Assembly: GCA_937925515.1 (NCBI GenBank)
Contig: CALALP010000059.1
Coordinates: forward strand, 1-51,750
From: an uncultured Lachnoanaerobaculum sp.
Lineage (GTDB): Bacteria > Bacillota > Clostridia > Lachnospirales > Lachnospiraceae
Direction of reading: 5' to 3'
Length of the DNA: 51,750 bases
In this document: positions 34,146 to 43,365 of the stretch, one piece after another
Layout: each line of letters starts with the position of its first letter
Numbering within the stretch: the stretch's first letter is position 1
Made by a program: the position numbers and the translations under genes
Notes under the pieces: model-generated
Told to the model about the DNA's origin: nothing
Database searches by the model: none
Seen by the model: the letters and a program-made list of their open reading frames with translations, nothing else

Positions 34146-34175
34146 ATTATAGTTTATAACAACCCATAAAGTCAA
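34146..34175 (-). promoter_or_regulatory. Promoter of rpsU
   Basis: Minus strand: TTGACT (34175-34170), 18 bases, TATAAT (34151-34146), about 42 bases before the start codon. Confidence 0.75.
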
Positions 34176-34358
34176 CATATTTTCTGAAAAAGTTTAAAAT
34201 AAAATTTTAAAAAATTAAGTAGGAAATCTTATCGAATGATAAGTCTTAAAGGGCAAAAAACTATTTATTGAAAATTATTATAATTTGTAAAATAAAGTTA
34301 AAGCGAATAGATAATATATGTTATAAAATAAAAGAAATATTATTCAAAGGAGAGGCTT

Positions 34359-34694
34359 ATGGGAGATTTTAAAGATAGATTTAAATCAGAAATAATTTTT
34401 TATTTAGTTATAATATTAGACTTTTATTTGCTTGGTCATTTTGTAATGGATACAGGAAGTGGAATGTTTATACTATTAATAGTTGTTCCTGTCATTTGTT
34501 TAATAACATCAATTATATATGGCTTGCTTATAGGCTTTAGATTATATTTTTCAATAATAGTAGGAATACTTTTTATACCTACTATATTTATATATTATAA
34601 TGAATCTGCGTGGGTCTATGCAGTAGCATATGCCATAATAAGTTTCATAGGTCAAGCATTGGGTATTATAATGTCTTTAACAAATAAGAAATAA
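34359..34694 (+). CDS. Small integral membrane protein of unknown function
   Basis: I do not recognise this gene. It encodes 111 residues with about four hydrophobic segments (roughly 12-30, 33-55, 60-78, 84-105) and short charged ends (MGDFKDRFKSE; SLTNKK). AAGGAGAGG directly upstream supports translation. It stands alone, with AT-rich gaps on both sides. A small hairpin CTTATC-GAAT-GATAAG lies upstream at 34228-34243. Confidence 0.6.
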   Translation: MGDFKDRFKSEIIFYLVIILDFYLLGHFVMDTGSGMFILLIVVPVICLITSIIYGLLIGFRLYFSIIVGILFIPTIFIYYNESAWVYAVAYAIISFIGQALGIIMSLTNKK

Positions 34695-34797
34695 TTTACT
34701 TTAGGAACTAATAGTGCAAATCTTTTACGATTGCTTAATAGATAGAAATGTTTTATAATATAGCAGGACAATTAGCGTTTTTTAAATGGAGGTAATT

Positions 34798-36207
34798 ATG
34801 TCAGAAAAATACCGTTTGACAAGAAAAAGGAGAAAAAAGAATAATAAAGTAGCTGAAGTTCTGCTTACAACGTTAGTTTTGTTATTAATAGCAGGTGTTT
34901 CTTTTGGAGTATTTACACTTATAAAGGTTTTTAAAGGAGGTAGTGGGCAAAATATTATATCAACAAATAAGACTAAAACTACTACCGAGGCGACCACTGA
35001 AGAAACAACTCAGTCGGTAGAAACAAAAATAGATAATCTTTTAACTTCAGCAAAGAAACTTGCTGCAAGCTATGATTATGATGCAGCAATTAATATGCTA
35101 AAAGAGGATTCAGAGCTTGCAACCAATGAAAAAATAACTTCAGCAATATCTGAATATGAAAATACAAAGTCAACTTTAGTAAGACAGGATATTACAAAAA
35201 TTCCACATGTATTTTTTCATACTCTAATTTATGACACTTCAAAAGCATTTGACAATGATGATAGGTCAGCAGGCTATAATGAAGTTATGACTACAATAAC
35301 AGAATTTAATAAAATGCTTGAGGAGATGTATAAAAGAGGTTTTGTGTTGGTAGGACTTCATGACATGGCATATGAAGTTGATGATACTGAAAATGGTGGT
35401 AAGAAAATGGTTCAAGGAGATATAATGCTCCCTGCCGGTAAGAAACCTATTGTAATGTCGCAAGATGATGTATGCTACTATGAATATATGGTAGGGGACG
35501 GATTTGCAAGTAGACTTGTTATAGGAGATGACGGGAGAGTAACCACTGAAATGGATATGGACGACGGCTCAAAAAAGGTAGGAGATTATGATTTAATTCC
35601 TATACTTAATAAGTTTATAGATGAACACCCTGATTTTTCATATAAGGGTGCAAAGGCTATAATAGCAGTTACAGGTTATAATGGTGTGTTTGGTTATAGA
35701 ACTGATGCAAGCTATGAGGGTAAAAACCCTAATATTGAGGAAGATAAGGAAAAAGTAAAGGCTATTGCCAAGGCACTTAGAGATGACGGTTGGGAACTTG
35801 CCTCACATAGTTGGGGTCATAAACATTTAGGTAGAATTAAGGAGGAATTATTTCGTACAGATTGTGATAAATGGAGGGATAATGTAGAAACTCTAATAGG
35901 AAAAACAGATATTTTACTCTATCCATTTGGTACTGATGTAGCTGATTGGCATCCATATAAAGATGATAATACAAGATATATTTATCTAAGGGATTTGGGT
36001 TTTAGATATTTTTGTACAGTTGATTCAAATGAATACTGGGTTCAGCTAGGACATGATTGGTTAAGACAGGGTAGGAGAAATCTTGACGGTTATAGAATGT
36101 GGAGAGATATAACAGAGCCGAATAACCCTAAGCTTAAAGATTTGTTTGACTCAAATGAAGTATTTGATAAGGCAAGACCTACACCGGTAGGAGTTATAAG
36201 GTCATAA
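34798..36207 (+). CDS. Membrane-anchored polysaccharide deacetylase-like (NodB) protein
   Basis: A 469-residue protein with a basic N-terminus, one membrane helix (about 20-43), a Thr/Glu-rich linker, a helical stretch (about 70-120), and a NodB-like domain from about 125. The family motifs are visible as QDDV (Asp223, Asp224) and SHSWGHKH (His337, His341), but they are spaced more widely than in typical deacetylases because of an insertion of about 100 residues. It probably acts on cell-wall glycans outside the membrane. GGAGG lies ten bases before the ATG at 34798; an earlier ATG at 34786 overlaps that site. Catalytic activity is not certain. Confidence 0.75.
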   Translation: MSEKYRLTRKRRKKNNKVAEVLLTTLVLLLIAGVSFGVFTLIKVFKGGSGQNIISTNKTKTTTEATTEETTQSVETKIDNLLTSAKKLAASYDYDAAINMLKEDSELATNEKITSAISEYENTKSTLVRQDITKIPHVFFHTLIYDTSKAFDNDDRSAGYNEVMTTITEFNKMLEEMYKRGFVLVGLHDMAYEVDDTENGGKKMVQGDIMLPAGKKPIVMSQDDVCYYEYMVGDGFASRLVIGDDGRVTTEMDMDDGSKKVGDYDLIPILNKFIDEHPDFSYKGAKAIIAVTGYNGVFGYRTDASYEGKNPNIEEDKEKVKAIAKALRDDGWELASHSWGHKHLGRIKEELFRTDCDKWRDNVETLIGKTDILLYPFGTDVADWHPYKDDNTRYIYLRDLGFRYFCTVDSNEYWVQLGHDWLRQGRRNLDGYRMWRDITEPNNPKLKDLFDSNEVFDKARPTPVGVIRS

Positions 36208-36230
36208 TATTTAATAAAAATGTTGTAGTT

Positions 36231-36258
36231 ATGGGTTGGCTTTAAGTGGTCAACCCAT
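36231..36258 (+). terminator. Weak hairpin after the NodB-like gene
   Basis: ATGGGTTG/CAACCCAT with a 12-base loop, followed by a T/A-rich stretch without a clean T run. Confidence 0.45.
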
Positions 36259-36291
36259 TATATAATTAAAGTATGTAAATAAGGAAAATGT

Positions 36292-37170
36292 ATGGAAGTA
36301 GACATTAATATTAAAGACAGAAATAAAAAACTAGGTATATATTATATTTTAGGAGCAGCTTTTGGATTTGCACTTATGGGCTTATGTGCCAGATTAAGTG
36401 GAGATTTACCAACTTTTGAGAAAGTATTTTTTAGAAATATTGTTGCGGCATTTTTTTCAGGAGCATTAATAATAAAAGATAAAGAGTCTTTTGGTTTTGA
36501 GAAAAAGAATTTAATTCCATTAATTATAAGAGCAAGTGCAGGTACACTTGGGCTTATATGTAATTTTTATGCCATAGATAATATGAATATAGCTGACGCA
36601 AACATGCTCAATAAATTAAGCCCTTTTTTTGCAATGATTTTTAGTATTATAATAATGAAAGAAAAAGCAAAACTATTTGATTGGGTTGCAACTATTATTG
36701 CATTTTTAGGTGCATTGTTGATTGTAAAACCGGGGTTTAGCTCAACAGTAAATTTTGCAATTATAGGTGTTATGGGTGGTTTATTTGCCGGAATGGCTTA
36801 TACAGCAGTTCGTTATCTTGGAAATAGAGGAATGAACAGCAATCTTATAGTATTTTATTTTTCAGCATTTTCAACAGTAGCAACCTTACCTTTACTAATT
36901 ATGAACTTTAGACCTATGAGTTTAAGGCAGTTTCTTATCTTATTGCTTGCAGGCTTTTGGGGAATGGTAGGTCAGTTTTGCGTTACTAGAGCATATAAGT
37001 ATGCAAGGGCAAAGGAAATAAGTGTGTTTGATTATACACAGGTTGTATTTTCGGCAATTTTAGGCTTTTTATTTTTGGGACAACTTCCTGATATATATAG
37101 TTATATAGGCTATACCATAGTCATTGGCATAGCAATAGTAAGGTGGCATATAAACTTGAAATCAGCGTAA
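36292..37170 (+). CDS. EamA/DMT family transporter
   Basis: A 292-residue protein with ten predicted membrane helices arranged as two EamA repeats (about 15-145 and 155-288). Conserved features are KVFFRNIVAAFF in the first repeat, the GALLIVKPGF junction, and the C-terminal GYTIVIGIAI. AAGGAAA precedes the ATG. Members export or import metabolites or drugs; the substrate here cannot be inferred. It lies 19 bases before the response regulator gene. Confidence 0.88.
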   Translation: MEVDINIKDRNKKLGIYYILGAAFGFALMGLCARLSGDLPTFEKVFFRNIVAAFFSGALIIKDKESFGFEKKNLIPLIIRASAGTLGLICNFYAIDNMNIADANMLNKLSPFFAMIFSIIIMKEKAKLFDWVATIIAFLGALLIVKPGFSSTVNFAIIGVMGGLFAGMAYTAVRYLGNRGMNSNLIVFYFSAFSTVATLPLLIMNFRPMSLRQFLILLLAGFWGMVGQFCVTRAYKYARAKEISVFDYTQVVFSAILGFLFLGQLPDIYSYIGYTIVIGIAIVRWHINLKSA

Positions 37171-37189
37171 ACATCTATTAGGAGAAAAT

Positions 37190-37861
37190 ATGAGAATTTT
37201 AGTTGTTGAAGATGAGAAAGACTTGAATAATGTAATATGTAAAATTCTTAAAAAAGAAAATTATATTGTAGATGCTGTATTTGACGGAGAAGAGGCGATT
37301 TCCTATATAGACGTCTATTCGTACGAAGTGATTTTACTTGATATTATGATTCCGAAGTTAAATGGTTACAAGGTATTAGAACATGTGAAAAAGACAAACA
37401 TTAATACTAAGGTCATTTTCATTACTGCAAAGGATAGTTTGGAAGATAAGATTTTAGGTCTTGATATGGGAGCTGAGGACTATTTAGTTAAGCCTTTTGA
37501 ATTTGGCGAACTCCTTGCAAGAATAAGAGTGTGTCTTAGAAAGCTTTCAGGTAGCAATACAAATATTCTTAAAATAAAAAATTTGGAGCTAAATATTACA
37601 GGTAAGACTGTTACAGTGAAAAATAAAAAGATAGATTTAACTGCAAAGGAGTATGAAATACTTTATTATTTAATGCTTAATAAAGGAAAAATTCTTTCAA
37701 GAGAGCAGATTATTGAGGGAGTTTACGGTATTGACTATGAGGGAGTTTCAAATACAGTTGATGTCCTTATTAAAAATATAAGAAAAAAACTTGATGTCAA
37801 TGAAAATGGACAAGTCTACATTCAAACAAAACGAGGTTTAGGCTATGTCATTAATGAATAG
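37190..37861 (+). CDS. OmpR/PhoB-type response regulator
   Basis: A 223-residue regulator. The receiver domain has Glu7/Asp8, phosphoacceptor Asp51 (EVILLDIMIPKLNG), Thr79 region FITAK and Lys101 region LVKPFEF. The winged helix (about 127-222) ends YIQTKRGLGYVINE. AGGAG is upstream. It overlaps the sensor kinase by 17 bases. The PepSY gene after the kinase is the likely target. Confidence 0.94.
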   Translation: MRILVVEDEKDLNNVICKILKKENYIVDAVFDGEEAISYIDVYSYEVILLDIMIPKLNGYKVLEHVKKTNINTKVIFITAKDSLEDKILGLDMGAEDYLVKPFEFGELLARIRVCLRKLSGSNTNILKIKNLELNITGKTVTVKNKKIDLTAKEYEILYYLMLNKGKILSREQIIEGVYGIDYEGVSNTVDVLIKNIRKKLDVNENGQVYIQTKRGLGYVINE

Positions 37862-39164
37862 TTTACGAAATATTTCTGTCAAAAAAAGAATTACACTTTG
37901 GTATACAATATTCTTATTTACCATATTAGCCCTTGTGTTAATGTTTTTATATTACTTTTCAGAAAACTTCATGTTTAATAACACTAAAGTAAACTTAAGA
38001 AATACCACTAAGAAAGTTATTGAAGAATACATTGAAGATAATAATTTTACCTCTTTTGAGAATGGAGTTTACTTTTCAAAATATGATTCAAAAAAGAAAT
38101 TTATACTTGGTAGAATGTTGTTTTTGGGTAATGAAGATTTCATTGACAAAGGCGAAAGAACTGTCTCACAAGAAACAGGTAGCTTTATGTACATTGACAA
38201 TTACATAAAAAATACTGATGAGTGGATAAGAGGGGCAATCTCAATTCAATATGATGAATTATATATGAAAAGCTTTTTAAGAAATATAATTATAATATTT
38301 TCGGTTTCAATTATAGTGATAGCTGTTGGTGGATTTCTAATAACTAGAGATGCCTTTAAACCTATTAAGAAAATGATTACTATTGCAAATGACATTTCCC
38401 AAAATATGGATTTGTCAAAAAGAATAAATATTGATAAGGGAAAAGATGAATTTAATCAGTTTGCGTTGGTTTTAAATCGCATGCTTAATGAAGTAGAAAA
38501 GTCCTATAAAAGAGAAAAACAATTTACTTCAGATGTTTCACATGAACTTAGAACCCCACTATCAGTTATTTTAGCAGAGGCAGAATACATTAACCATTAT
38601 AATCTTACAAAAGAAGAAATGAAAGAGTCCGTTGAAGTTATTGAAAGACAAAGTAAGCAAATGACTCAACTTGTTAATTCCTTGCTTGAGATTTCACGAC
38701 TTGACAATATGAAAATGATAGAAAAAAGTAAGTATAATCTTTCAAAATCATTCTTAACTAGACTATCAGATAACAGACTTATAATTGAAAATGCAGGAAA
38801 AAAATTAAATGTTGATATTGAAGATAATATTTTTTACTTTGGTAATGAAAGTTTAATGAATCGAGTTATTGATAATATTTTGTCTAATGCAATAAGATTT
38901 GCAAGAAATGATATAAGCGTAACTATGTATAAAGATGAAAGTATATGTATAAGTATAAAAGATGACGGTATTGGAATAAAAAAAGAAGAACTTTATAAGA
39001 TTTGGGAGAGATTTTATCAAAGTGATGTTTCTAGGGCAAGGTCAGATTATAAAGGAGCAGGTCTTGGACTATCTTATGTAAGTTCTATTTTAAAAATGCA
39101 TGATGCTAAGGTAGAGGTTAAAAGTGAGTATGGAAAATATGCTGAATTTATAATATATCTTTGA
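37845..39164 (+). CDS. Sensor histidine kinase (HAMP, HisKA, HATPase)
   Basis: A 439-residue membrane kinase. Its two membrane helices (about 14-38 and 146-168) frame an extracytoplasmic domain of about 105 residues. HAMP, the HisKA motif VSHELRTPLS (His233) and the ATPase motifs (DNILSNAIRFA; DDGIGIKKEEL; GAGLGLSYV) follow. It overlaps the regulator gene, which implies coupled translation. A second ATG nine bases in is an alternative start. Signal unknown; a PepSY lipoprotein-like target often goes with envelope-stress or metal sensing. Confidence 0.93.
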   Translation: MSLMNSLRNISVKKRITLWYTIFLFTILALVLMFLYYFSENFMFNNTKVNLRNTTKKVIEEYIEDNNFTSFENGVYFSKYDSKKKFILGRMLFLGNEDFIDKGERTVSQETGSFMYIDNYIKNTDEWIRGAISIQYDELYMKSFLRNIIIIFSVSIIVIAVGGFLITRDAFKPIKKMITIANDISQNMDLSKRINIDKGKDEFNQFALVLNRMLNEVEKSYKREKQFTSDVSHELRTPLSVILAEAEYINHYNLTKEEMKESVEVIERQSKQMTQLVNSLLEISRLDNMKMIEKSKYNLSKSFLTRLSDNRLIIENAGKKLNVDIEDNIFYFGNESLMNRVIDNILSNAIRFARNDISVTMYKDESICISIKDDGIGIKKEELYKIWERFYQSDVSRARSDYKGAGLGLSYVSSILKMHDAKVEVKSEYGKYAEFIIYL

Positions 39165-39166
39165 TA

Positions 39167-39198
39167 TTCATTTTGCGTTCATGTAAGTGTATTAATAT
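39167..39198 (+). promoter_or_regulatory. Putative response-regulator box and promoter of the PepSY gene
   Basis: TTCAT at 39167-39171 and again at 39178-39182, 11 bases apart, ahead of a -10-like TAATAT at 39193-39198. OmpR/PhoB regulators bind direct repeats spaced about 11 bases that overlap the -35 region. The adjacent regulator is the natural candidate, by inference. Confidence 0.45.
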
Positions 39199-39227
39199 AT
39201 GCTCACAAACAACAAAAGGAGATCGAT

Positions 39228-39947
39228 ATGGAAAAGAAAAAAATAATTATAGGAGCAACTGCAATAGTTCTTGGAGCATTAATAGTAGGTACAGGCATTT
39301 CAAAAGCAAATTCATTTTTTAATCATTCAAAAAAGAGAAATACAGATTCTACAATAAGCCAAGATGAGGTTAAAAAGATAGTAACTGATTATACAGGAAT
39401 CTCAGACCTTGTGTTTGAAAAAATCGAAATTGATTCAGAAAAGAATATAACTTATTATGAAGTTGATTCTTATAAAGATAACATGGAATATGATTTTGAT
39501 ATAAATGCTGTTACAGGCGAGATTCTCTCATCAAAGATTGAAAAAATGAAAAGCTATAATAAAAATAATGTAAGCGAAAGTACTCAAAATACCACTCAAG
39601 CTACACAAGAAACTACGGTAAAAATGGAAGTAAACACACAACCAACTCAAACACAACAAGTTCAAACAGAGGTACAAACTCAGACACAAGCACAACAGGC
39701 TCAAACTCAGGCACAACCAACACAAGGTTCAGAAAATCTTTTATCTGAAAGCCAAATAAAAGGTATTGTTGCTAAAGCATTAAATACAGAAAATCTTGTG
39801 TATCAGAAAATTGAGCTTTCAAGAGATGATGACTATAATATGCAGTATGTATATGATATTGAGGTTATCGCAAATGGAAGTACTGAATATGAACTTGATA
39901 TAAATGCTGTTACAGGCGAGATTTTAAAGAGTAAAGTCGATGATTAG
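39228..39947 (+). CDS. PepSY domain protein, membrane-anchored
   Basis: A 239-residue protein: N-terminal membrane helix (about 5-24), PepSY domain 1 (about 45-104), a 65-residue linker of Thr/Gln/Ala repeats (TQ, VQ, QAQ units), and PepSY domain 2 (about 172-239). Both domains end in the same D-INAVTGEIL-SK pattern, a clear internal duplication. AAAAGGAG lies before the ATG. PepSY domains are thought to inhibit peptidases or modulate envelope proteins. It follows its likely regulator pair. Confidence 0.88.
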   Translation: MEKKKIIIGATAIVLGALIVGTGISKANSFFNHSKKRNTDSTISQDEVKKIVTDYTGISDLVFEKIEIDSEKNITYYEVDSYKDNMEYDFDINAVTGEILSSKIEKMKSYNKNNVSESTQNTTQATQETTVKMEVNTQPTQTQQVQTEVQTQTQAQQAQTQAQPTQGSENLLSESQIKGIVAKALNTENLVYQKIELSRDDDYNMQYVYDIEVIANGSTEYELDINAVTGEILKSKVDD

Positions 39948-39963
39948 TATATAGTTACTCATT

Positions 39964-40160
39964 ATTGGGGCTTTCGTAAAACTAATTTTTATCAATAGTA
40001 TTATATTTGTTATTCGCTATTGTAAATACATCATTGTGGAGCTGTTGCAAAATTAATTTTCATTAGTAACTATGTTTTCCGTACAGATACAGAGAAAACT
40101 ATATTTGCTAATTTAAAGACTTTCTATTATATAATTTGTCCCCCTACGGGGGACAAATTA
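39964..40160 (+). repeat. Dispersed palindromic repeat, copy F (most complete)
   Basis: Contains in order: TTGGGGCTTTCGTAAAACTAATTT-like start (39964 on), GGAGCTGTTGCAAAATT (40038 on), ATTAGTAACTATGTTTTCC, TTTGCTAATTTAAAGACTTT (about 40104-40124), and the palindrome TAATTTGTCCCCC-TAC-GGGGGACAAATTA (40132-40160). It lies between convergent genes and probably terminates both. The DUF1836 gene ends 13 bases further on. Confidence 0.7.
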
Positions 40161-40173
40161 CACAGAACAACCA

Positions 40174-40788
40174 TTATTTTGGCTTATCTTCTTTAGATAA
40201 AGATTCGCATATTTGTTCTATTATATGCTTTTTAATATATACATCAAATGCTAACTCACATACAAATGCAAAAAGTATAAGATATTCTCTATTTTCCTTT
40301 GATGCCTTTGAAAATGCAACATCTACTTTTTTTCTCTTTTTAAATAAATCTCTTTGTATCTGTCTAAAACCGTCTTTTTGAAGATTTAAAATTTCACTGT
40401 AAATATCCTCTAAATTTATATCATCTAATGAATTTTTAAAATAGTTTTCTGTAAGAGGAGCAAATAAAAGCTTAGTATCACTTAAGGAAATAATATTTTT
40501 ATAGTAATAAATAAAAGCCAAAAGTATGATATGATCCTTTGAGTATTTTTTCTTCTCAGGTGGGGGGAGAAGTTTACTCTTGGTGTAATTATTAATCATA
40601 GTTTTTGTGAGCGATTTATCATCATCTTTTTTACTATGCTCAAGATTTTTGTCCATAAGTGTAATAAGCTGATCCATATACAAATCTATATCAGGGATAG
40701 ACTCAGCAGTCAAATAATTGAGATTATTAAGCTTTTTTATAAGGCTTAAAACCAAACGTCTGTTTTTGCTAGTTTTACTACTTTCCAC
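40174..40788 (-). CDS. DUF1836 domain protein (putative DNA-binding regulator)
   Basis: A 204-residue protein with the DUF1836 pattern: TMINNYTKSKLLPPPEKKKYSKDHIILLAFIYYYKNIISLSDTKLL, a helix-turn-helix-like segment often placed in MerR-like regulators. AGGAGGAATT before GTG at 40788 fixes the start. A longer frame to 40860 runs into repeat sequence. It is divergent from pcrA. Inverted repeats ATATAGTA/TACTATAT (40876-40896) and GTAAC/GTTAC (40919-40935) lie between the two and could be its operators. Targets unknown. Confidence 0.7.
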   Translation of the reverse strand: MESSKTSKNRRLVLSLIKKLNNLNYLTAESIPDIDLYMDQLITLMDKNLEHSKKDDDKSLTKTMINNYTKSKLLPPPEKKKYSKDHIILLAFIYYYKNIISLSDTKLLFAPLTENYFKNSLDDINLEDIYSEILNLQKDGFRQIQRDLFKKRKKVDVAFSKASKENREYLILFAFVCELAFDVYIKKHIIEQICESLSKEDKPK

Positions 40789-40820
40789 AATTCCTCCTAT
40801 ACAAAATAAATACAAGTTTA

Positions 40821-40842
40821 TTGGGGCGTCGCAACAGCCCAA
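40821..40842. repeat. Fragment of the dispersed repeat family
   Basis: TTGGGGCGTCGCAACAGCCCAA is a short near-palindrome that shares the GCAACAGC end with the element after rplL. It lies just upstream of the DUF1836 ribosome binding site. Confidence 0.45.
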
Positions 40843-41026
40843 CTGAAATCCATATAACAATGTTATACATATATTATATAGTAATTAATACTATATATCA
40901 AGATTGTAAATTCACATAGTAACTTTAAGTGTTACCAAACTGATTTCTAAGAATGACAATTATTTAAAACAAAAAGCTAAGAGTATGCTATAATTAAAAT
41001 GAATTGCAAAAGAAATAGGAGTATAT

Positions 41027-43246
41027 ATGGAACTAAGTACATTAAATGATAGACAAAAAGAGGCTGTTTTAACTACTGAAGGTGCTTTATTAATCCTTGC
41101 AGGTGCAGGTTCAGGAAAAACAAGAGTTTTAATCCATAGAATAGCATATTTAATAGAAGAAAAAGGCGTTTACCCTTGGAACATTTTAGCAGTAACATTT
41201 ACAAATAAAGCAGCAAATGAAATGCGAGAAAGAGTGGATAAAATAGTAGGTTCAGCAGGCGAGCAGGTATGGGTGGCAACTTTTCATTCTACTTGTGTAA
41301 GAATTTTAAGAAGATATATAGATTGTATAGGCTATGAAAATAATTTTACAATTTATGATACTGATGACCAAAAAGCAGTGATGTCAAAGTTATTTAAAGA
41401 AAGAAATATAAATACTAAAATGTTTAAAGAAAGAGCTGTTCTTTCATTTATAAGTTCTTGCAAAAATGAATTTATAACTTATGAGGAGGCATTAAAAAGA
41501 GCCAATAATGTAAATGACATGAGAGAAAAGGAATATGCTAAATTATATAAGGCGTATGATGAGAATTTATATAGAAATAATGCACTTGATTTTGATGATT
41601 TGATTTTAAAAACAGTTGAGTTGTTTGAGAAAGAGCAAACTGTTTTAGACTATTATCAAGAAAGATTTAAATATATAATGATTGATGAATACCAAGATAC
41701 TAACCCTGTACAGTTTAGGCTTATTGAATTATTATCACAAAAATATGGAAATATATGTGTTGTGGGAGATGATGACCAGAGTATATATAAATTTAGAGGG
41801 GCTACAATAGAGAATATCTTAGGTTTTGAAAATGTATTTGAGGGGACTAAGGTAATTAAACTTGAACAAAATTATCGTTCAATAGAAAATATATTAGATG
41901 TTGCAAATAGTGTAATCCAAAATAATTATCATAGAAAAGATAAGAAGTTGTGGACTGAGAAAAGAGGGGGAGAGAAAGTTACAATAAATTGCTATCATTC
42001 TGCAAAAGATGAGGCAATAGCTACTATTAAGGACATTTTAAGCAAGGCAAAGGTCAATAAGAATTATAATGATTTTGCAATTCTTTATAGAACAAATGCT
42101 CAGTCAAGACTTTTAGAGGAACAGTGCGTAATTTATGACATACCTTATAGATTGATTGGTGGAATAAACTTTTATCAAAGAAAAGAAATTAAAGATATAC
42201 TTGCTTACATTAAAACAATAGTAAATGGTCGAGATGATATTGCATTTTTAAGAGTAATAAATACCCCAAAAAGAGGCATTGGAAATGTTAGCTTAAATAA
42301 GGTAAGTGAATATGCAGTTGAACAGGGTATAAGCCTTTTGAGAGCAAGTGCCGAAATGGCTTATACAAGCTTTAAGGGAAATGTAGCCAAGAAGTTTAGC
42401 GATTTTACAGATATGATTTATAGTTATAGAAATGAAGTACAAAAAGGCATTACTGCATTTGAGCTTATAGAAAAAATCCTTGATGAGATAAAGTATGAGG
42501 AATACCTTTTAAATGAAGAAACAGAAGATGAGGTTAAGGCAAGAATGGAAAACATCAAGGAACTTATGAATAAAGCAAAGGAATATGATGATTTAGGCAT
42601 AGATAAGTTCTTGGAAGATGTGGCATTGATAGCTGATATAGACAGCCTAGACCAAGCAGATAATAGAGTAACTCTTATGACACTACATTCAGCAAAAGGA
42701 CTTGAATTTCCAAATGTATATCTAACAGGAATGGAAGAGGGACTCTTTCCAAGCAATATGAGTATGAGCGAAGAACAGGGAGTAGAAGAAGAAAGACGAC
42801 TATGCTATGTAGGAATAACAAGAGCAAAAGATAGGTTAACCCTAAGCTATTCCCTTTCAAGAACTCTATTCGGAGAGTATAGAGGAGCAAACCCCTCAAG
42901 GTTTTTAAAAGAAATTCCAAAGGAATTATATAATAGCAAAACAGGGCTTAAAACATTTAAAAGCTTATATTCAGATGAAGACTCAAATGGATTTGATTTT
43001 GAAGTTTCAAAGAAAAATGTTATAAAAAAAGATACTAATATACTAAACTACGGAAAGGAGTTTAAGGTAGAAAAACCAAATTCTCTCGACTATGAAGTAG
43101 GGGATAGAGTTAAACATGTTAAATTTGGAGAGGGAACTATACTAAGCATAGTTGACGGAAAAAAAGATTATGAAATAAGTATTGACTTTGATGAGTATGG
43201 CATAAAGAAGGTATTTTCTACATTTGCAAAGCTGATAAAATTATGA
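41027..43246 (+). CDS. pcrA: ATP-dependent DNA helicase PcrA/UvrD
   Basis: Superfamily 1A 3'-5' helicase for excision repair and removal of recombination intermediates. The 739 residues show motif I AGAGSGKT (about 25-32), motif II DEYQDTN, motif III VVGDDDQSIYKFRGA, motif IV QNYRS, motif V TLMTLHSAKGLEF, motif VI YVGITRAKDRL. The C-terminal PcrA tail (GDRVKHVKFGEGTI) is the RNA-polymerase-binding Tudor-like domain. AATAGGAG sets the start. ligA, often next to it, is absent. Confidence 0.96.
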   Translation: MELSTLNDRQKEAVLTTEGALLILAGAGSGKTRVLIHRIAYLIEEKGVYPWNILAVTFTNKAANEMRERVDKIVGSAGEQVWVATFHSTCVRILRRYIDCIGYENNFTIYDTDDQKAVMSKLFKERNINTKMFKERAVLSFISSCKNEFITYEEALKRANNVNDMREKEYAKLYKAYDENLYRNNALDFDDLILKTVELFEKEQTVLDYYQERFKYIMIDEYQDTNPVQFRLIELLSQKYGNICVVGDDDQSIYKFRGATIENILGFENVFEGTKVIKLEQNYRSIENILDVANSVIQNNYHRKDKKLWTEKRGGEKVTINCYHSAKDEAIATIKDILSKAKVNKNYNDFAILYRTNAQSRLLEEQCVIYDIPYRLIGGINFYQRKEIKDILAYIKTIVNGRDDIAFLRVINTPKRGIGNVSLNKVSEYAVEQGISLLRASAEMAYTSFKGNVAKKFSDFTDMIYSYRNEVQKGITAFELIEKILDEIKYEEYLLNEETEDEVKARMENIKELMNKAKEYDDLGIDKFLEDVALIADIDSLDQADNRVTLMTLHSAKGLEFPNVYLTGMEEGLFPSNMSMSEEQGVEEERRLCYVGITRAKDRLTLSYSLSRTLFGEYRGANPSRFLKEIPKELYNSKTGLKTFKSLYSDEDSNGFDFEVSKKNVIKKDTNILNYGKEFKVEKPNSLDYEVGDRVKHVKFGEGTILSIVDGKKDYEISIDFDEYGIKKVFSTFAKLIKL

Positions 43247-43252
43247 TATAAT
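43224..43252 (+). promoter_or_regulatory. Promoter of the small acidic-tail membrane protein
   Basis: TTGCAA (43224-43229), 17 bases, TATAAT (43247-43252). It overlaps the end of pcrA and leaves a leader of about 105 bases before 43366. Confidence 0.7.
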
Positions 43253-43365
43253 GCACAAAGCAGTTAAGTATTATGTCGATGAGGAATCTTACTAGATTTA
43301 TATAAGTATCTGGTATATTCTGACCTTTATAATGAAATATTGATTTATTGTGAAAGGAAGAAAAT

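Noticed and set aside
40136..40381. 81-codon plus-strand frame opposite the DUF1836 gene
   Set aside because: It begins in the palindromic repeat and lacks a ribosome binding site; the minus-strand frame has GGAGG and a family match.
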